The notes under the pieces: generated by a model
What the model was told of the DNA's origin: nothing
The model's input: only the letters and a program-made list of their open reading frames with translations
Database searches by the model: none
In this document: piece after piece, positions 40,907-50,055 of the stretch
Layout of the letters: every line of letters begins with the position of its first letter
Numbering within the stretch: the stretch's first letter is position 1
Virus record (IMG/VR): IMGVR_UViG_3300028412_000004
Coordinates: 1 to 64,000 of that record
Direction: 5' to 3' (one strand)
DNA length: 64,000 nt
Source of the DNA: a virus
Program-made: the position numbers and the translations under genes

Positions 40907-41581
40907 ATGGATGTGAACGATTTACCTAGGACAGGTATACACAGTGAAGTAGCGAAGCCCTTATCATCAGGGCTTGCGTTGTTCCTCGCCTCTATCGCTA
41001 ACAGTACGGCGCAAAAAACATACCTGGAGGCTGCTCGCGACAAACTTACAGGTTCAGGATTTAAGGACTGGGGAATTCGTAAATTGATTCAAGCGCGCGC
41101 CCTGGCGAACGGTTACATCCCTCATAACGTGGATAAGCCGGAACACTCCGCGATCATGAATTTTAAAAAGCCTAAATCGATCGGTCCGTTCGAGCTGAAA
41201 GGCGTGCTTGCATCCTCCAAGGATACAGGCCCAGGCGTTATGGCCCACGAGATGGGTCACATACTGCAGAATACTCACCTCCCGACATACTCCCTTTCGC
41301 AACAGGCCCCGTCTTTAGGTACGCTAGGCGTAGCACTACTTCCCGGCAGGCGTGCGAAGTTAACATCTGCAATAGCTGGAGCTGTCGGCGGGCTTCCTAC
41401 ACTAGGTTACGAAGTAGATGCCTCGCGTAGAGGCAGTAACATCTTAGAGAGCTTGGGTTACGACAGCCCAGGCACGGCGTATGTCGGAGTCCCAACTTAC
41501 GCCCTCAATGTGGGTATGCCACTGGGTGCTTACGGCATACGGCAGGCTGTACTCAAAGCATTGACCAAAGGCCGGGCTTAG
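40907..41581 (+). CDS. Zinc metalloprotease-like protein, 224 aa
   Basis: HEMGH (His114, Glu115, His118) and a downstream Glu169 in GYEVDASRRG fit a zincin with an HExxH...E metal site, similar to the YugP-type neutral zinc peptidases. It lies between the polymerase beta and beta-prime genes. It might process virion proteins or act at entry; both are inference. Two hydrophobic stretches near the C-terminus (TLGVALLPG; GVPTYALNVGMPLG) could contact a membrane. Confidence 0.7.
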   Translation: MDVNDLPRTGIHSEVAKPLSSGLALFLASIANSTAQKTYLEAARDKLTGSGFKDWGIRKLIQARALANGYIPHNVDKPEHSAIMNFKKPKSIGPFELKGVLASSKDTGPGVMAHEMGHILQNTHLPTYSLSQQAPSLGTLGVALLPGRRAKLTSAIAGAVGGLPTLGYEVDASRRGSNILESLGYDSPGTAYVGVPTYALNVGMPLGAYGIRQAVLKALTKGRA

Positions 41582-41595
41582 GGCACACTTCGCAA

Positions 41596-42747
41596 ATGAC
41601 ATCCGTAGATTCAGTAGAAAACGTAGATACGCCTAAACCTAAGCTGACAGGCCCAGCCGCGATTGAGCACGCGCTCACTGGCCTTGATCTTGGTAAATTG
41701 GAGGCGGAGCAGCGCGACATTATTAATAAGAAGCTGGTATCCAAAAGACCTAAGGCTGTGCAGGTGCTTAACGTTCTGGAAGGTCTGAAGCGTAACAACG
41801 TGCAGCCTACTGACTTTCTTATAAAGAACGTCCCTGTGATTCCATCTGAGTTTAGACCGTTCACTGCTATGGGAAACACTTTTGTAGCTGGCGACGCTAA
41901 TGAGCTTTACCGGGACTTAATTGATATGCGAGACGCCCACCGCGAGGAGCGCAGTGTTTTTGGGGATGAGGGTGCAGGGGACTCTAGGATGGGACTCTAT
42001 AACGCGGTTAAAGCGACTTACGGCTACGGAGACCCCGTCAAGACAAAGACCCGGCAGCGCGGTGTGTCAGGGTTTCTTAAAAAGGTAACTGGTAGTAATC
42101 CTAAACATGGTTTTTTCCAGCAGAAGCTTATAGGTAAGACGCAGGATAATGTAGCACGCGGGACCATCGGCGTTAATCCTGACCTCTCCATGGACCAGAT
42201 CGATTTACCTAAAGACATGGCTTGGCGTATGTATGCTCCTTACATTCAACGTAGGCTTGTGCGGGCGGGTGTTGGACCTATGGATGCCATTAAAGGTATT
42301 CGTGATAGAACACCTCTAGCAGAGCGGGCGCTGCAGAAAGAGGTCGAGGAGCGACCGGTTATTTACTCTCGATCGCCAAGCTGGCATAAATACAACGTGC
42401 TCGCAGGACGTCCTAATCTGATCGACGGGGATGCTATCCGTATTAATCCATTCGTAACAACAGGTTTAAATGCTGACTTCGACGGCGATGCCATTAATGT
42501 GCACGTCCCTAGTGAAAGCGAGGTGGTAAAAGAAGCTCTAGAAAAGCTGGCACCTTCAAAACAACTCCTGTCTACGCGAGATCCTACGAGGGTTGTTCCT
42601 TCCTTAAAGCACGAACAGATACTCGGGCTCTACACGGCGAAGCACCGCAAAGGGAACAAGTTTCAATTTTCATCCAAGGAGGCGGCGCTGGCTGCTATCA
42701 AACGAGGTGAAGTATCTCTCAACGATGACATCGCTATAATGAGTTAA
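41596..42747 (+). CDS. rpoC: RNA polymerase beta-prime, N-terminal part
   Basis: 383 aa. It holds the conserved FLIKNVPVIPSEFRP, LIGKTQDNVARGTI and catalytic NADFDGDAINVHVP (Asp294, Asp296, Asp298, binding the catalytic magnesium). It starts near E. coli residue 240, so the clamp zinc ribbon is missing, and stops after the ADFDGD region at about residue 560. The rest of beta-prime is the gene at 50056. Split polymerase genes are known in phiKZ-like giant phages, though the sequences here look more bacterial. Confidence 0.92.
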   Translation: MTSVDSVENVDTPKPKLTGPAAIEHALTGLDLGKLEAEQRDIINKKLVSKRPKAVQVLNVLEGLKRNNVQPTDFLIKNVPVIPSEFRPFTAMGNTFVAGDANELYRDLIDMRDAHREERSVFGDEGAGDSRMGLYNAVKATYGYGDPVKTKTRQRGVSGFLKKVTGSNPKHGFFQQKLIGKTQDNVARGTIGVNPDLSMDQIDLPKDMAWRMYAPYIQRRLVRAGVGPMDAIKGIRDRTPLAERALQKEVEERPVIYSRSPSWHKYNVLAGRPNLIDGDAIRINPFVTTGLNADFDGDAINVHVPSESEVVKEALEKLAPSKQLLSTRDPTRVVPSLKHEQILGLYTAKHRKGNKFQFSSKEAALAAIKRGEVSLNDDIAIMS

Positions 42748-42797
42748 TCTAGCAGTCTACGCTTGCATACTTAGAGGTGTTATTTTTCAATGTAAGT

Positions 42798-43337
42798 ATG
42801 ACCACTAGCATATACTCCTCTGAAAAAGCTCTTAACCTTTTAGCGAATCTATCTTCGTTTAACAAACGCGCATTTCAACCGGCTCCGCCGCCGCAGGGCG
42901 CGATGCCTCCTGGTGTGGATCCCTCAATGATGCCCCCTGGTGCGATGCCTCCTGGTGTGGATCCCTCAATGATGCCTCCTGGTATGGATCCCTCGATGAT
43001 GCCTCCTGGAGCGATGCCCCCTGGCGCGATGCCTCCTGGTGCGATGCCCCCTGGCGCGATGCCTCCTGGTGCGATGCCTCCTGGTGCGATGCCTCCTGGT
43101 ATGGATCCCTCGATGATGCCTCCTGGAGCGATGCCTCCACAGCCTGCTGGCGTTAACCCAGAAATAGAAACCATGCTCAGTGAAGTGTTGGGCGGCATGG
43201 AGCAGATGGCATTGGTGTTGGAGCAGGAAAAAGCCGAGAAGGCTGAAATGGCACAGCGTCTTGAGAGTATGTCTTCACGAATGAATCAACTGGAATCTTT
43301 TTTTAAACAATCGGACAGCGCTCCAGCAGGAGTTTAA
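42798..43337 (+). CDS. Pro/Met/Gly repeat protein, 179 aa
   Basis: Residues ~35-120 are repeats of MPPGAMPPG and MPPGVDPSMM type. The C-terminal ~60 residues form a coiled coil (LEQEKAEKAEMAQRLESMSSRMNQLE). ATG 42798 is preferred to GTG 42777. Possibly a virion or assembly protein, with repeat number prone to change. Confidence 0.55.
   Translation: MTTSIYSSEKALNLLANLSSFNKRAFQPAPPPQGAMPPGVDPSMMPPGAMPPGVDPSMMPPGMDPSMMPPGAMPPGAMPPGAMPPGAMPPGAMPPGAMPPGMDPSMMPPGAMPPQPAGVNPEIETMLSEVLGGMEQMALVLEQEKAEKAEMAQRLESMSSRMNQLESFFKQSDSAPAGV
42900..43135 (+). repeat. Imperfect 15- and 27-nt repeats
   Basis: GCGATGCCTCCTGGT units alternate with GTGGATCCCTCAATGATG-type units over about 235 bases. They encode the MPPG repeats. 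Confidence 0.85.
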
Positions 43338-43339
43338 TT

Positions 43340-43552
43340 ATGATTAGAATGCGTAAAACAGATGGCACTTTTGTCACACTGAGAGATGAATTCAAGTTTG
43401 TGGAGCTATGCGACTTGGACGGTAACATAGGAGAACTTCTGCTAGATCAAGACGATGGAAGTATTCAACGTGTGTCGGCAGACAGTCCGGAGGCCAAGCG
43501 CTACGCGAGCCTCTTCGGAGTTGATTTCTGCGAGATGAAACAATTAGATTAA
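43340..43552 (+). CDS. Small hypothetical protein, 70 aa
   Basis: A short beta-rich protein (FVELCDLDGNIGELLLDQDDG). It starts two bases after the repeat protein, so probably the same unit. Not recognised. Confidence 0.5.
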   Translation: MIRMRKTDGTFVTLRDEFKFVELCDLDGNIGELLLDQDDGSIQRVSADSPEAKRYASLFGVDFCEMKQLD

Positions 43553-43576
43553 CAACACAGCAACGGTAGAACTGAG

Positions 43577-44173
43577 ATGCACCACTTCATAGTAGTATCA
43601 GGCTTCACGCAGAAGAAATGGGCGAAGCACGGCAACGGCAGTATAAACATATACCGCAACGTCCGTGACATCCTCAAGGGTGTAGGTAATATTGAGTTCG
43701 CGCTACTAGAGTGGCACAACGACCCGGAAGGGTATGCCAGGTTCGTAGCGCAGCACTACGTGTCGGGTGATACAATCGTGTTAGCGGGTTACAGCTATGG
43801 GGGCGGTTACTGGGCGCGTGAATTTCTTAAGACTCTTAAGAGTATAGCACCTCACATCAAAGTGAATACCGTCATATTGTGTGACCCTGTATATCGTCAC
43901 CCGTTCTTCTTAATGAGATTTCTTGCATTGTTCTCAATCAAACTCAAAATTAATTTTGGGAATGTAGATAACCTTGTGCATTTTTTCCAGACTAAGGATA
44001 AGCCGGGTAACAATTCTTTGATACTCGACGAAGGTGTTAATTATGCCGGACCATGTGAGCTTGACTATCATCATGTGAAGATGGATAACTCGGTGGAGTA
44101 TCACGACGCGGTATTAGAAGCTGCGGTTAAGCATTTCCTAGAAGAAAAGAGAGAACACCATTGTGAAGTTTAA
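43577..44173 (+). CDS. Alpha/beta hydrolase, lipase-like, 198 aa
   Basis: GYSYGGG (nucleophile Ser73) after a strand (TIVLAG), an early HFIVVSG strand, and later a VILCDP Asp-containing strand and His in LDYHHVKMDN give a serine-hydrolase triad. It could act on lipids during cell lysis, because the next genes are lipoproteins and a peptidase. A substrate is not known. Overlaps the next start by 11 bases. Confidence 0.7.
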   Translation: MHHFIVVSGFTQKKWAKHGNGSINIYRNVRDILKGVGNIEFALLEWHNDPEGYARFVAQHYVSGDTIVLAGYSYGGGYWAREFLKTLKSIAPHIKVNTVILCDPVYRHPFFLMRFLALFSIKLKINFGNVDNLVHFFQTKDKPGNNSLILDEGVNYAGPCELDYHHVKMDNSVEYHDAVLEAAVKHFLEEKREHHCEV

Positions 44174-44450
44174 ACTGCTAATACTTACAGCGCTATGCGG
44201 CGTGGCGTTCCTGTCCGGATGCCAAAGCGTTACTGTTAACATTTACCTCCTGCCTGAAGGGGAGGAAGATTCCCCAGGGGTGCATCTTGCAGACTTGGAG
44301 GAGTTAGGAGCCAAGTTATCTGGGGTCAGAGTGAATCAGTCTATGTACAAGGCAAACGCCGGCGTAGGTAACTGGTTGGATCAAGATACAGACGCGTCTG
44401 CCACAATTCCCGCCTCCATTCTAGGGGGCCCTCAAAACGTAAGAAAATAA
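44163..44450 (+). CDS. Small lipoprotein, 95 aa
   Basis: A signal peptide with lipobox (LTALCGVAFLSGC) and a mature part with QSVTVNIYLLPEGEED. Probably an outer-membrane lipoprotein; by position a candidate spanin or lysis accessory. Confidence 0.7.
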   Translation: MKFKLLILTALCGVAFLSGCQSVTVNIYLLPEGEEDSPGVHLADLEELGAKLSGVRVNQSMYKANAGVGNWLDQDTDASATIPASILGGPQNVRK

Positions 44451-44455
44451 AAACC

Positions 44456-45118
44456 ATGAAATCAGTAAAAATAAACATGCTATTAGCTCTACTCACTGGG
44501 CTAGTATTCGGGTGTACCACTATACAAAACAACCCCATCATAGCGAAAGGTGTTATTCAATACGGCGCCTACGAGCTATTCGAAGCCTCCGACGACAGTA
44601 TCAGGAGTGCGGAAAACGTGCTGGATATTTCGAAGAAGTTGGCGGACTCCAGCGCCGAAGCTGTTACCGTGAAGGTTCTGGCAGACCTGGCGCGTGCCGA
44701 GGTAGCTAAAAAGAATCTGACTCCCGAACGACAAGCCGCGGCTGATGTTTTTATCACGGCTATTAAGGATCAGATCGATAAACGTATTGCGGCGAACTTC
44801 TTAAGCCCGGAGGACCTTGTTACTATTAATCAGGTATTCGTATGGACTCGAGAAGCTGCGGAGCTTTATCTAGCGTCTCGCGAAAAGACTATGGAGGCTG
44901 CACGAGTGCCGGCACTCGCGGTGTCTGCTGAACAGACTTCCGTGTATCAAGCACCATTATGGGCGCATTGGAAATACGGGGAGCATTGGTCTGACTCTCT
45001 GTGGGATACCACTTCTTGGTTCTCAGGTTGTGATAGTTACGCAAGCTTCCGCGCATTTCACAGCTACGGACTGACCGATGCAGAGCGGAGTGCCTTTGCT
45101 CAACAAACTGCTAAGTAA
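44456..45118 (+). CDS. Lipoprotein, 220 aa
   Basis: Signal peptide with lipobox (LLALLTGLVFGC), then a helical domain with many alanines (KKLADSSAEAVTVKVLADLA). Second of three consecutive lipoproteins. Role in envelope disruption or phage exclusion is possible. Confidence 0.7.
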   Translation: MKSVKINMLLALLTGLVFGCTTIQNNPIIAKGVIQYGAYELFEASDDSIRSAENVLDISKKLADSSAEAVTVKVLADLARAEVAKKNLTPERQAAADVFITAIKDQIDKRIAANFLSPEDLVTINQVFVWTREAAELYLASREKTMEAARVPALAVSAEQTSVYQAPLWAHWKYGEHWSDSLWDTTSWFSGCDSYASFRAFHSYGLTDAERSAFAQQTAK

Positions 45119-45387
45119 TGAAAATAACAGCACTCTACTTACTAGCAGCGCTGTTACTTGTCGGCGGTTGCGTTAATCCTGGAAATCGCGCAGGTACGCT
45201 ACCGCCGACTCCGGCAGAAGTTTACGCTTCTACTGGATGGCAGGCCAACACTGTCACTGCGCTGGCCTTCGACCTTAGGGAAGATGGCAAGTTTGACTAC
45301 GTATGGGCGGAGGACGTCCCGCAAGACCTCCGACACAAGCTCGAACTCAGAGCCATACACCTGAATAAAAACTGGGACGGAGAATAA
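45118..45387 (+). CDS. Small lipoprotein, 89 aa
   Basis: Overlaps the preceding stop as TAATG. Signal peptide with lipobox (LLAALLLVGGC), then PGNRAGTLPPTPAEVYA. Third of the lipoprotein series. Confidence 0.7.
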   Translation: MKITALYLLAALLLVGGCVNPGNRAGTLPPTPAEVYASTGWQANTVTALAFDLREDGKFDYVWAEDVPQDLRHKLELRAIHLNKNWDGE

Positions 45388-45393
45388 TTACTA

Positions 45394-46212
45394 ATGCCTA
45401 AGCTCAAGAGATCACACAACCTTTACTTAAAATCCAGGGCCTTAGTGGGTATGCCTCCACTGCCCGAAGAGAAGTTGGGGCTTAAAGGTCCGGACCCTGT
45501 GGACGTTAATGACTTTATACGAGAGCCTGCCGGCGATCGGTTAACGCCCATAAACCTACTGGATACCTACCCGGTACCTGTAATGGACCAGGGACGCACC
45601 AACCGCTGCGGGCCTTACTCCGGGGTTAGTGGGATGTCCATATTGATGCAGAAAGCCACGACGGAACGTACGCCTATGAGCGTGAACGACCTGTATAGGT
45701 TTTGCAGCAGAGACATCACAGTGGACGAGGGTGTTTATATGCGCGACCTTATGGCGGGTATGGCCGAGCACGGGGCCCTGCCAGAAAGAATGTGGCCTAA
45801 CCATAGAAGGTTCGACGAACTTCCGAAAGGTCTAGACGAAACCCACGCCTGGGACCCTATGCGATTTCGCATACGCGGCGGTTACTGGCGTATACGTGAT
45901 GCAAAAGACGCTGCTCATATTCTTTCCGCAGAGCAGTTACCAATCTGGGTTGGGTGCACTCTTTACAAGAACGTGGTCGACGCGGCTATGTATGACGGCG
46001 TGTTTAAGATGCCCTCCCCGCGAGACACGATTATAGGAGGTCATGCTATGTTGGTGGTAGGGTGGTTATACAAGAACGGCGTGCGTTACTTCATCCTACT
46101 CAATTCCTGGGGATACAACGTAGGCTTACGTGGACTTTTCCTAATGCCGGACTCTTATGTGGACGAGAATATCTGTACCGACCTATGGACAGTGGCTAGA
46201 GACATGTTTTAG
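45394..46212 (+). CDS. Papain-like cysteine peptidase (C1 fold), 272 aa
   Basis: MDQGRTNRCGPYS supplies the oxyanion Gln66 and catalytic Cys72, GGHAMLVVGW the His217, and LLNSWG the Asn237: the full papain set in order. No signal peptide. It may cleave peptidoglycan-linked or virion proteins; in phages such enzymes are unusual. It lies among likely lysis genes. Confidence 0.85.
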   Translation: MPKLKRSHNLYLKSRALVGMPPLPEEKLGLKGPDPVDVNDFIREPAGDRLTPINLLDTYPVPVMDQGRTNRCGPYSGVSGMSILMQKATTERTPMSVNDLYRFCSRDITVDEGVYMRDLMAGMAEHGALPERMWPNHRRFDELPKGLDETHAWDPMRFRIRGGYWRIRDAKDAAHILSAEQLPIWVGCTLYKNVVDAAMYDGVFKMPSPRDTIIGGHAMLVVGWLYKNGVRYFILLNSWGYNVGLRGLFLMPDSYVDENICTDLWTVARDMF

Positions 46213-46267
46213 TAAAATAGTACCGTTGACACTTTAGCGGTTTAACCAATAACATACTTGCTAAATT

Positions 46268-46837
46268 ATGACACCTGAAGAACGCAAAGACCTCGCTAAG
46301 GATTTCCACGAAATAGCCCGAGCCACTGTTAGTCAAAGCAAACGCCCTTGGTGGTTGAGTTGGGGTATCCCATTGCTTGTACTAGGGCTTTTGGGATGGT
46401 TTACCAACGAGATGTACCAGAACCTTAAGGACGGGCAGAATGCTACAATGCAGTCTCAGAAAGAAGCTTCGCAAACGAATGCTGCGCAGAATGAATCCCT
46501 CGCAGTCACGGCGCGAGTCCTGCAAGGGCTTCAAAAGGATATTACAGAAACAAGAGCCTACACTAAAGAAGAATCCCTAGCTCTGCGACAGGAGATACAA
46601 GCGGCTAGAGCTGATCCGTGGACCGCAACAGACGACGCCCAAACTCGTAGAGACATGCATGATTTAGTCGAACGCGGGAATATCGTCCTACAAACACAGA
46701 TCGGGAGGCACAGCGATATCTTAGATAAACACGCAGTCCGACTAGACCGACTAGACAACTTCAACACAAGCACCCGGATAAACACAGAGCGTATTAACGG
46801 AAAGTTAAACACACTCTTAGAAAACATTAAAAATTAA
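46268..46837 (+). CDS. Membrane protein with coiled coil, 189 aa
   Basis: One transmembrane helix at ~30-47 (WGIPLLVLGLLGWF) followed by a long coiled-coil outer part. This is the layout of an inner-membrane spanin (Rz-like) or a holin-like protein. With the lipoproteins just upstream it could form a two-part spanin (inference). Confidence 0.65.
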   Translation: MTPEERKDLAKDFHEIARATVSQSKRPWWLSWGIPLLVLGLLGWFTNEMYQNLKDGQNATMQSQKEASQTNAAQNESLAVTARVLQGLQKDITETRAYTKEESLALRQEIQAARADPWTATDDAQTRRDMHDLVERGNIVLQTQIGRHSDILDKHAVRLDRLDNFNTSTRINTERINGKLNTLLENIKN

Positions 46838-46862
46838 TGCCGCTGCCAGCACCCATAACAAT

Positions 46863-47060
46863 ATGTTTGGAAGACAAATAGCTTTTGCAATATTTAGGAC
46901 CGCATTTAGACCTATCGCGGAGCCTGCTGCTGGGCGCAATGTCCCTGTTTTTGACAACGACCCGTCTACCTACACAGACACTGGCTGGATTTTAGCTTAT
47001 GGATCTTGGGATGACTCAAAGGTGTGGATGGATTCAGAAACTTTCAACACAAACCCTTAA
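46863..47060 (+). CDS. Small hypothetical protein, 65 aa
   Basis: FDNDPSTYTDTGWILAYGSWDDSKVW. Not recognised. It lies in a gap before the fibre gene. Confidence 0.4.
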   Translation: MFGRQIAFAIFRTAFRPIAEPAAGRNVPVFDNDPSTYTDTGWILAYGSWDDSKVWMDSETFNTNP

Positions 47061-47158
47061 AATGAACACCGCAGCACTTTCCTACCAGTTTGGAGTCCTT
47101 GAGACTTTTAATAAGTTGTTGCTTAAATAGACTTATTCTACTTTAACACCTAAACATT

Positions 47159-48229
47159 ATGATCGAAGATATTGAAAATGGAGAATCCGGCGCAGTCGTC
47201 CGGGGTAAACTGAATGCCGCTTTAGCTGAAATCAATAACCTCGGCACCGCCGCGCTGCTCGACACTGGTAGCGGGATTGGGGAAGTAATCATCTCTGAAG
47301 CTACAGCACCCGTCACCCTGCAGCCCGTCGTATGGGGAGCAGCAGGAGGTGTTGATCAATCGACGTTCCCAGAGTTTCTTAGTAATCTGAACGCCGCCCG
47401 AGGCGTAGATCTGCTCGATGAGAATACTGGATTCACTCAGGCACAAATTCAAGCATCCGAGGCAGTCATCCAGGACGAGTTGACCGCCCTCGACGCCGCG
47501 ATCACGCAGACGGATGCCGACACTGTAGCGGCACTTGCGCTCAAGCAAGACATACTGGCAGAAGGCGCGTTCGTGGATGGCGATAAGGACAAACTGGATG
47601 CCGCTTTCGCCAATCAACTTAACCTCACCCTCTTAGTAGGTGCAGCAGACGCAGTGACAGGCTTCGCTCTGGATGCTATTCCTGATTATTGGAAAAGCGG
47701 CGTAACCACGATCACCGCTGCTCATATCGGAAACAGCGTAACGAGCATCGGCAGCTCCGCATTCTACAGCTGCACTGCCCTAACCTCCGTCACTATCGGA
47801 AACAGCGTCACAACCATCGGCAGCTCCGCATTCTACTCCTGCACTGCCCTAACCCCCATCACCATCCCAGACAGCGTCACAACCATCGACAGCTACGCAT
47901 TCCATTACTGCACTGCCCTAACCTCCATCACCATCCCAGACAGCGTAACGAGCATCGGCATGTCCGCATTCGGCTTGTCTGGTCTAACCTCCATCACCAT
48001 CCCAGACAGCGTCACAACCATCGGCAGCTACGCATTCCAATACTGCACTAGCTTAACATCCATCACCATAACAAGCGTGCCTGCCGCCGCTTGGACAGGA
48101 ACAAACGGGCTTTTAAGCACAACATTACTTACCGACATCAATATCACGGCAGATGTGTTCGCTCAGTATGACGGGGCATGGCGCACCGCTCAAAGCGTTG
48201 ATCCTAGCGTAACCCTCAACTCAATCTAA
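47159..48229 (+). CDS. BspA-type leucine-rich-repeat fibre, 356 aa
   Basis: Residues 1-60 start like phage tail fibres (GAVVRGKLNAALAEINNLG). Residues ~190-310 are five 23-aa repeats (SVTSIGSSAFYSCTALTSVT type, LRR_5/BspA) that form an adhesive solenoid. The C-terminus has a repeat-free part with AAAWTG. It probably recognises a cell-surface receptor. The repeated DNA allows the number of repeats to change. Confidence 0.8.
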   Translation: MIEDIENGESGAVVRGKLNAALAEINNLGTAALLDTGSGIGEVIISEATAPVTLQPVVWGAAGGVDQSTFPEFLSNLNAARGVDLLDENTGFTQAQIQASEAVIQDELTALDAAITQTDADTVAALALKQDILAEGAFVDGDKDKLDAAFANQLNLTLLVGAADAVTGFALDAIPDYWKSGVTTITAAHIGNSVTSIGSSAFYSCTALTSVTIGNSVTTIGSSAFYSCTALTPITIPDSVTTIDSYAFHYCTALTSITIPDSVTSIGMSAFGLSGLTSITIPDSVTTIGSYAFQYCTSLTSITITSVPAAAWTGTNGLLSTTLLTDINITADVFAQYDGAWRTAQSVDPSVTLNSI

Positions 48230-48230
48230 T

Positions 48231-49031
48231 ATGGCTAAACAAATACATTATACCAGCGGCTTACCGCGAGCTTGTAGCACACTCCTGCAAAATCTACTTG
48301 CTCAAAATCCTCTTGTTCACGCAACAGCTACGAGTGGGGTGCATGAGATTATGTATCTATCAAAAGCGTTCTTCAAGACGGATGAGTTTCGCACACTCCC
48401 TAATCCCTTGGATGGTGAGAGATTATTTGGCGACTTTATGCGAGCCGGTATTGCCAACTCATTTGAAAGTTTAACAGATCGACCTGTGGTGGTAGATAAG
48501 TGCCGTTCATGGATTGGTAGTGCCAACCTACTGTTTAAGCTCTATCCAGATGCCAAGCTATTAATCCCTGTTCGCGACATTCGTGGGGTTCTCTCAAGCA
48601 TGGAAAAGAAGTTTCAAGCACACCCAGAATTTCAATTGGAGGCGACACAGCAAGACACTGGCCGCATCCAAACTATCGAGGGTCGTTGCCAGTTCTGGCT
48701 AGATAGTGCCCCTGTCGGTATCGCTATTCAACGCCTCCATGAGATAGTCCGACTCCATAAGGACAAGGTTCACTTCGTTCATGCGGAAGACCTCACCAGC
48801 GACCCACAAGGCACGATGAGTCAGGTGTGGGATTACTTAGGTATGGAGCCATTCATCCATAACACAAGCAACGTGGAGCAATACACCACAGAGCACGAAC
48901 TCGGTTTCCCATACGGGGATCACTCAGTTCGCTCCGAAGTTAAGCCACTCAAACCAGATTGGCATGAAACTCTCGGCAGAACATTATCAGAACAAATCAA
49001 CCAAAAATTTAACTGGGTAAACACCTTATGA
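48231..49031 (+). CDS. Sulfotransferase-family protein, 266 aa
   Basis: The N-terminal SGLPRACSTLLQNLL is the 5'-phosphosulfate loop, and PVRDIRGVLSSMEK is the 3'-phosphate-binding strand-helix. It would transfer sulfate from PAPS to a sugar or protein. Sulfotransferases occur in marine and cyanophages. Its position right after the fibre gene suggests it modifies the receptor-binding part or a host glycan (inference). Confidence 0.85.
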   Translation: MAKQIHYTSGLPRACSTLLQNLLAQNPLVHATATSGVHEIMYLSKAFFKTDEFRTLPNPLDGERLFGDFMRAGIANSFESLTDRPVVVDKCRSWIGSANLLFKLYPDAKLLIPVRDIRGVLSSMEKKFQAHPEFQLEATQQDTGRIQTIEGRCQFWLDSAPVGIAIQRLHEIVRLHKDKVHFVHAEDLTSDPQGTMSQVWDYLGMEPFIHNTSNVEQYTTEHELGFPYGDHSVRSEVKPLKPDWHETLGRTLSEQINQKFNWVNTL

Positions 49032-49603
49032 AATACGCCATAGTAAACATTGAACGCAGACGCATAAATCGTGTCACAGACGAGACCCCGCAATTTGTCG
49101 GAGAGCAAATGGAAGTCGTTGAGATTACCGACGAACAAGCTGCCGCGATTGCTGCATCAGATACGCCGAGTTTTTTAATCGACGGAGAGCTTAAATCTAT
49201 GCCAGAAGTCATGGCAATCCGCCATGCTGAACGTGAGGCGACGCGTCTCACAGAACTCTACGCAGCAGACCCTGAAGCGGCCAAAGCAGCAAAGATTAAC
49301 CAGCTACGTTCAGCACGCGATGCAGTAGAGTTTGGGGGCATCACCTTTAACGGACTGCCCGTGCAGACCAACATGGTGACTCAGGCGCGATTAACCAGTG
49401 CTCTCTCCCTAGTGGCTCTTAATCCTGCTACAGTAATCAAGTGGGAGTTCCCCGATGGTAGTATTGTCGATCTGGACAAAGCCACCATTGAGGCTCTCGC
49501 AGCAGTGGTGTTCGGTCACGTTCAGCAAACGAGAACAGATTTCGCGGCTGCTAAAGCATTGGTTGAAGCCGCTACGACCACTGGGGAACTGGTAGCGATC
49601 TAA
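49028..49603 (+). CDS. DUF4376-containing tail-type protein, 191 aa
   Basis: The C-terminal ~110 residues, INQLRSARDAVEFGGITFNG and later HVQQTRTDFAAAKALVEA, match DUF4376, found in tail-fibre-related phage proteins. The N-terminal part is a short beta domain. It overlaps the sulfotransferase by four bases. Confidence 0.75.
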   Translation: MKYAIVNIERRRINRVTDETPQFVGEQMEVVEITDEQAAAIAASDTPSFLIDGELKSMPEVMAIRHAEREATRLTELYAADPEAAKAAKINQLRSARDAVEFGGITFNGLPVQTNMVTQARLTSALSLVALNPATVIKWEFPDGSIVDLDKATIEALAAVVFGHVQQTRTDFAAAKALVEAATTTGELVAI

Positions 49604-49661
49604 CCCTCACACGCTCGCAGCACCGTAGATGTTAGGATTGACTGTAAGAGTGCAGAGGCTT

Positions 49662-49697
49662 AACTTAAGTTGAACAATAGCAGTGGCGTCGCCGCTG
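49662..49697 (+). other. Short palindrome and hairpin before the 49719 gene
   Basis: AACTTAAGTT (49662-49671) is a perfect palindrome. CAGTGGC (49681-49687) pairs with GCCGCTG (49691-49697) with one U-G pair. The 115-bp gap holds no gene. Confidence 0.45.
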
Positions 49698-49718
49698 TAA
49701 ACCAACAGCAGCAATATC

Positions 49719-50045
49719 ATGATCCTAAAAAACAACTCCGGTTTAACCACCCTCTTCAAAGACAATACTGAAGCGAATGCCAGCAGCCCGATACTGCCCT
49801 GCAGCTCTTTTGAGATGCACAGCGTGCAAATCGTTAACTCGGGAGGAGAGACGGTTAAGATCATGGGCAGTAACAGCCCTGAGAACACAGATGCTGATAT
49901 CGAGTTCGTGCAGATTGTAACGAACATCGTTGGTAGTGAGATTGTCATACTGGACGGAACCATACGGTGGCTGCGTATAGACCGAGGACCTGGCACAACA
50001 CCCGTAACCGCTTATGTTCTAAGCTCCGCTCTTAACGTCGGATAA
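49719..50045 (+). CDS. Probable virion protein, 108 aa
   Basis: A beta-sandwich-like protein (SSFEMHSVQIVNSGGETVKI; IVGSEIVILDGTIRWLRID). Size and position suit a head decoration or tail protein, but no family is recognised. Confidence 0.5.
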   Translation: MILKNNSGLTTLFKDNTEANASSPILPCSSFEMHSVQIVNSGGETVKIMGSNSPENTDADIEFVQIVTNIVGSEIVILDGTIRWLRIDRGPGTTPVTAYVLSSALNVG

Positions 50046-50055
50046 GAAGGTATCT

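Noticed and set aside
42859-43198. Antisense repeat ORFs opposite the MPPG protein
   Set aside because: They are long only because the repeat contains no stops on the other strand. No start context.
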